Positions 32,783 through 34,552 of a DNA stretch of 34,552 nt are shown here, piece after piece. A program made the position numbers and the translations under genes. Position 1 is the first letter of the stretch. Each line of letters starts with the position of its first letter. This DNA comes from Haplomitrium mnioides (Eukaryota > Marchantiophyta > Haplomitriopsida > Calobryales): positions 1 through 34,552 of the forward strand of contig JBNGIS010017722.1 in the NCBI GenBank assembly GCA_049999725.1, read 5' to 3'. The notes under the pieces are model-generated. The model worked only from the letters and a program-made list of their open reading frames with translations, ran no database searches and was not told the origin of the DNA.

Positions 32783-34552
32783 CACTTGAGGTTGTCTTTT
32801 GAAGTTTGAAACATCAACACATGTTTTACAGAACTACTTTTATCTCTTTGGTGCTTTGTGATATTGCAATCAAATATAATTGCCAATTGTTTCTTCATCG
32901 TAACCAAGAAATAAAAGAAAGAACAAAACTTGCAAACCATCTAAGAAAATGTTATGCCAACAGTCAAAAGTACTTAGGAATTGTTATCGATGGAATAGAT
33001 AAGAAGAAAACAACCATTCTACATTGGCCTTTGCCACCAAAAAACATTGATAAAGATTGTTTGGTGGGTGTGTATGTTGTTGGTACTTTAATATTCAATC
33101 ATGCTCTTTCTTCAAAGGTCTTCTTAACCTATGGAAACTTGAGAAGTGACTCTTAATTGAAAGCTATGGTGTTCAATAGAATACTATATGACTTTGAAGG
33201 GTCGATGCCTCCAACTTTGTATCTTTAGTTGGACAATACGACACGAGAGAATAAGAATTCTATCTTATTTGGATATCTTAGTCTTCTTATTGCCAAGAAT
33301 GTAATCTGAGAAATCAAGGTGGGATTTCTCATGGTTGGTCATACTTATAATCAAATTGATCAAATATTTTCTCGAAACATTTGAAATGTATCAAAGCTTT
33401 CATGATTATGAATCTTAGCAATGCGCTACAGTTATCTTATAATCCTAAACCTCAGGTAACTCTTTTGATGGAAACTTGGGATTTTAAAATATTTCTGCAA
33501 CAACGTCTCTCTTTAGTTCAAAGGATGCATGATATTAGCTTTAATCAGCAATTCAAGCTCCAATTGAGTGATTCTAAAGACAAATATTTGGAGCAAATAG
33601 TTTTCAACAAATGAGTTTTAGTTACTTCTAGATGGTGTTTGTCAACTCAAGTACACACTTGAAATGGATAGAGAAATTTTAAGTTCAATGTTGATTCTTC
33701 TCAAGGCATATTCTGAAATCAAATGATCTCCAAAGAAAGAAAGAAAAGTTGACGTAGAGAAAGTGGTCTTTTCAATAAATGACAACATAAGTGATAATTG
33801 CTATAAGTTCTTTACAAATTCTGATATTCAATGGTGGAATTACTTTTTTCTTGCCCAACAAGAGATTGTGGCTTACATCCTTGAAAGAAAAAGACGAGGG
33901 CTCAAAGAAAAATCCACCTTTCCACCTTTACAACTGGTAATTACTTGTAATGATTCTCAAATTGTTCGTCTAGGTTCTCAGTTTGATACTCAACAGACAG
34001 ATGAAGATGCTCTAGTAGAACATATACTTTCTACACTTCGAGCAAACTATGATTGAGCATCTAGGCTGCAAGAAAGGACTATTTCACATGACACCAGATA
34101 CAGACAAAAATTTGACAACCTACATGAGTTGAAAGCCATAATGATTATTTGTGTTGTTGCATCTCTTGATCCAAATGGCCGACCATTTTGGATTGCCAAA
34201 GTTATCAGAGTTTTGTCATTTGATGAGGAACAACCTCCAAATCTGAAACAAGTATGTGTTCAATGATTTGCTTGCGAGGTTGAGGATGCATTTTCTGGAC
34301 AATACTTCCCATCAACAAAAGGGAAACTTATCCAGAAATGTAACTTATTCTGGGAAGTATTGTATTTTGGATAAGTTTCTGGGAAGTTTAAAAAAAAAAA
34401 AAAAAAAAGGAAACTCAAATCCAAGTTACATATTGGTGTACTTAATTTAACACAAATCACGATTTTGTCTTTTGATTTTCTTCTTATACAAAAAAACAAT
34501 TGAGAAAAACCACTCTAGCTATCATTAAATCAAATCTATTTGAGTGCAAAAG
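32783..34552 (+). pseudogene. Gene T, exon 2 (copy P): DUF7869-like catalytic domain, runs off window
   Basis: The best-preserved T sequence. In order: IKYNCQLFLHRNQEIKER, KYLGIVIDGIDKKKT (IDGID at 32986-33000), DCLVGVYVVGTLIFNH, VFLTYGNLR, LDNTTRENKNSILFG (33229 on), FLMVGHTYNQIDQIF (33337-33363 for the core), a frame covering LMETWDFKIFLQQRL, then VFSINDNISDNCYKFF, NSDIQWWNYFFLAQQE, the C-terminal module LDPNGRPFWIAKVIRVLSFD and FACEVEDAFSGQYF. I judge this an RNase H-fold, DDE/D-like nuclease from the spacing of acidic residues (D in IDGID, D in LDN, D in QID) and recall the pattern from DUF7869 proteins. No database was searched. About five stops or shifts. The end, by analogy with copies a and b, lies about 100-200 bases past the window. 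Confidence 0.7.
34300..34379. repeat. Interleaved inverted repeats inside T exon 2
   Basis: CAATACTTCCCA (34300-34311) pairs with TGGGAAGTATTG (34351-34362), and GAAACTTATCCA (34323-34334) pairs with TGGATAAGTTTC (34368-34379). Copies a and b lack the roughly 65 bases from 34322 on, so it is an insertion specific to this copy, followed by an A run (about 34390-34408). Confidence 0.75.

Noticed and set aside
1-34552. tRNA, rRNA or other structured RNA genes
   Set aside because: No cloverleaf with A and B boxes, and no rRNA core sequence, was noticed on reading. A covariance-model search was not possible.

Overview
This window looks like repeat-dominated nuclear DNA of a land plant with a large genome. 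The evidence is plant-type Ty3/gypsy and Ty1/copia retrotransposons, a plant-type LINE, AT-rich intergenic DNA, spliceosomal introns with GT...AG borders, a 100-base assembly gap, and no intact host gene, rRNA or tRNA. I cannot name the species. A gymnosperm, fern or lycophyte would fit, but that is only an impression.

The main content is an unusual DNA element present as several decayed copies. Comparing copies by eye gives a unit with two divergently transcribed, intron-bearing genes. Gene T ("transposase-like") has exon 1 seen at 8313-6587 (minus) and 30797-31994 (plus), and exon 2 seen at 32783-34552, 22545-24375 and 13672-14326 (all plus). It carries the signatures IDGID, LDN...ENKN and GHTxxQIDQ, which I associate with the uncharacterised DUF7869-type RNase H-like family. 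It ends in a GRPFWI-KV module and an acidic tail. Gene A ("accessory") has four exons at 8705-12721 (plus) and a shortened copy at 30796-28085 (minus). I do not recognise its product. Non-coding parts of the unit (introns, 3' flanks) carry clusters of roughly 24-base quasi-palindromes with consensus AGTCCATGCGCGCATGGACT. I did not see these in the retrotransposons.

Layout. 1-839: unassigned GC-richer DNA, probably part of a gypsy element. 840-6496: Ty3/gypsy element (LTR, gag, protease, truncated RT, LTR), inserted in the T intron of copy M. 6497-13670: copy M (T on minus, A on plus). 13672-17150: T 3' end plus tail (copy a), interrupted by a 5'-truncated LINE at 15254-16785 with an 11-base target duplication. 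17160-22015: decayed Ty1/copia element. 22080-25602: T intron, exon 2 and tail (copy b). 25603-25702: gap of Ns. 25855-26640: relic gypsy integrase. 26640-27290: unassigned. 27290-34552: copy P (A on minus, T on plus), the most complete T reading, running off the window.

Every copy is broken by stops and frameshifts. Many changes look like C-to-T or G-to-A transitions, as expected for methylated, silenced repeats. The window therefore records a nested history: the two-gene element spread first, then gypsy, LINE and copia elements landed in it or next to it.
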